From NCBI RefSeq assembly GCF_022605165.1, contig NC_063076.1, forward strand, positions 1,922,001-1,986,000: a stretch of DNA of 64,000 nucleotides. The letters are read 5' to 3'. Each line of letters starts with the position of its first letter. Positions within the stretch are counted from its first letter, which is position 1. Below the pieces are notes generated by a model. That model made no database searches. It worked only from the letters and a program-made list of their open reading frames with translations, and had not been told where the DNA came from. Positions 62,248-64,000 of this stretch are shown piece after piece. The translations under genes were made by a program, and so were the position numbers. The stretch comes from Purpureocillium takamizusanense. Taxonomy: Eukaryota; Ascomycota; Sordariomycetes; Hypocreales; Ophiocordycipitaceae.

Positions 62248-63391
62248 CTAGTACCGCTTGCCCTCGCGCAGGGTGTCGGCAAACTCCTCCAGGGGACTCC
62301 GCAGCAGCTTGGTCTCCTTCCAGAGGTTGGGGGTCAGGAAGCCGTACGTGTTGGAGACAGCGACGAAGACGGCCTTGAGGGTGTTCTCGAGCGTCTTGGT
62401 GGAACCGGCGGACGAGGTGTAGGCGTCTTCGACACCGGCGAGCTGGAGGAAGCGCTTGACGGCGGGGGAGGCAACGAGGCCAGTACCACGGGGGGCAGGG
62501 ATCAGCTAGATGAGAAACCTATGTTAACTTGCTGCCGGAGACCACACAATCTTGCACCGGTCTTGTGGGATGTGAATCATCACCCCAAGACGGCCCGCAA
62601 CGCGAGGGATGTGGAGAGTAGACGTACGCGAACGGTGACGGAACCGCACTTGCCGCTCTGCTTGCAGGGCAGAGAGTGAGGCTGACCGAGGTTGGTGCCC
62701 CAGTAGCCGCGGCGGACGGGGATGACGGAGAGCTTGGCGATGATGATGGCGGCGCGGATGGCGGTCGCGACTTCCTTGGAGGTCTTGATGCCGAGACCGA
62801 CGTGGCCCTCAGAGTCGCCAATGATGACAACGGCCTTGAAGCGCGTGCGCTGACCGGCACGGGTCTGCTTCTGGACGGGCTTGATCTGCAGATGGCAAAA
62901 TGCCGTGTCAGCGGGGATCCTTTCTGTCTCGTTTTCTCTCTGTGCGGTTTGTGGAGCGCAATGGCCGCTGCTGCAAGAACTGCGATCGATCCGACACTGC
63001 CATTTCCTCAACTCCCATCGTAATTCCACCTCTTTCTGATTCTGGCCGTCCATATCGCATCGCAATTCCTGCAGCAGTGCCCCATGTGCGTCCAATATTT
63101 CCACCGTTTCGGGAGGATCAACGGGCTTCGCGTTCGCACCTTCATGACCTCGTCCTTGAGCTTGGGCAGGAAGTTGTCGACAATCTGGAACTCCTTGATG
63201 GGCAGAGAGTGCAGGTAGATCTCCTCCATGCTGTTGATCTTGCCGGCCTTGACCAATCGGCCAAGCTTGGTGACGGGCTGCCACTCCTTCTCCTCGCTCT
63301 TGCCGCCGCGACGGCCACGACCACGGCCACGGCCACGACCGCGGTCACCACCTCGGGATCCGAAACCACCGCCACGAGCACGGTCAGCCAT
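62248..63391 (-). CDS. RPS2: 40S ribosomal protein S2 (uS5)
   Basis: Three exons inferred on the minus strand: 63391..63140, 62885..62628 and 62505..62248, giving 255 residues; introns are 254 and 122 bases, GT..AG. The N-terminus is the usual Arg/Gly-rich stretch ([12 protein letters not shown], about 19-30), a target of arginine methylation in eukaryotes. Then come [18 protein letters not shown], the S5 domain signature [20 protein letters not shown], the segment [20 protein letters not shown], and RRGYWG. The last exon holds [20 protein letters not shown] and ends [12 protein letters not shown]. This protein sits at the mRNA entry and decoding region of the small subunit. The long first intron is common in fungal ribosomal protein genes. 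Length matches the family (yeast 254). Confidence 0.98.
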
Positions 63392-64000
63392 GATGATTGA
63401 TGTGTAGAGTCGTCGTCGAGGGGGAAATTCGGCGCGGCGCTGCGGTCGTTAGTTGTTGTGCGGGTTGGAGGGATCCGGAGCGTAGTAACTTTTTGCGCTG
63501 GCGGGGTGGATGCAACTCGCTCTCTGCACGGGGTAATTTTTTGGGTGCGCTTGGGTTAGGCGAGCCCTAATGGCTTTCGTGTGGCTGGAATTCTTGTGGC
63601 TGTCTCATTGGCGAGCCACGGCGGAAGAAAAGCGGGTCAAGTCAGACTCTCACCTCGGTCAGTCAAGTGGGTCATCGTTCCTCTCGGTGTGGGTTCGGTG
63701 GGCTTCGCCTATCACGGGGACGCTCCACGTTACGCAACACATGTCACTGATCGAGAAGTTGCTGAAACAGAAGCAAATATAGTGCATAGAAATTTCTCTT
63801 GAATACTGCCACGGTTTCATACACGGATCGCGTGTTCAGCAATGAAGCAGGACAGGCAGAGGGCGTTGAGCCACGGCCACCAATGGAGGATTATAGGCAG
63901 TGCTTTCGTGGCCGAGAGGGGTGAGGAATCCAGGGATAGGGGAGAGGGTATCGTGACTTGGAGTACAATCGCATTCCCGGGCTTGCGGGCGCAAAGATGC
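63392..64000. other. uS5 promoter side and window end, no gene seen
   Basis: Besides the box pair listed separately, only short overlapping frames are present. Confidence 0.5.
63551..63570. promoter_or_regulatory. AGCCCTAA and TTGGGTTAGG boxes upstream of the uS5 gene
   Basis: AGCCCTAA lies at 63563-63570 and TTGGGTTAGG at 63551-63560, about 160-180 bases upstream of the uS5 start codon. RCCCTAA-type sites are bound by Tbf1-like factors in ribosomal protein promoters of several fungi, so this pair is a plausible activator site. The assignment is by motif and position only. Confidence 0.4.

Overview
The window is nuclear DNA of a filamentous ascomycete, most likely a sordariomycete of the order Hypocreales. 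The evidence is the gene content (fungal DUF1776 protein, Sso-type syntaxin, Cln-type cyclin, LaeA-like methyltransferase, GH18 chitinase), short introns of about 55-95 bases with CTAAC/CTGAC-type branch sites, GC-rich coding sequence, CT-rich leaders, and intergenic DNA full of TACCTA/TAGGTA and GTAC palindromes. I cannot name the species from the sequence alone.

Layout. 0-3 kb: the 3' part of a DUF1776 gene (+) faces the five-zinc-finger 3'-end-processing protein Yth1 (-). 4-8.5 kb: a LaeA/UMTA-type methyltransferase (-) and a decayed M60-type metallopeptidase gene (-). 8.5-13.4 kb: no credible gene. 13.4-17.4 kb: a GH18 chitinase with a changed catalytic motif (+) and an unrecognised Q-rich protein (+). 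18.8-23.2 kb: plasma-membrane syntaxin Sso (-) and a MEMO1-family protein (-). 26.4-28.3 kb: a vacuolar-type zinc (CDF) transporter (+). 28.3-48.7 kb: about 20 kb without a recognisable gene, GC-rich and full of microsatellites. 48.7-50 kb: a G1 cyclin (+) whose only intron appears to use a GC donor. 53.8-55.3 kb: a small secreted cysteine-rich protein (+) and a 209-residue unknown protein (+). 56.6-61.9 kb: a very large acidic and proline-rich repeat protein of unknown function (+). 62.2-63.4 kb: ribosomal protein uS5/S2 (-).

Most genes are ordinary housekeeping genes (mRNA 3' processing, exocytosis, zinc storage, cell-cycle start, translation) and do not form a cluster with one shared function. 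Lineage-specific material (chitinase, broken peptidase, secreted cysteine-rich protein, large repeat protein) lies between them. I found no rRNA, tRNA, CRISPR array, intact transposon or biosynthetic gene cluster. All exon boundaries were inferred by eye from splice signals and reading frame.
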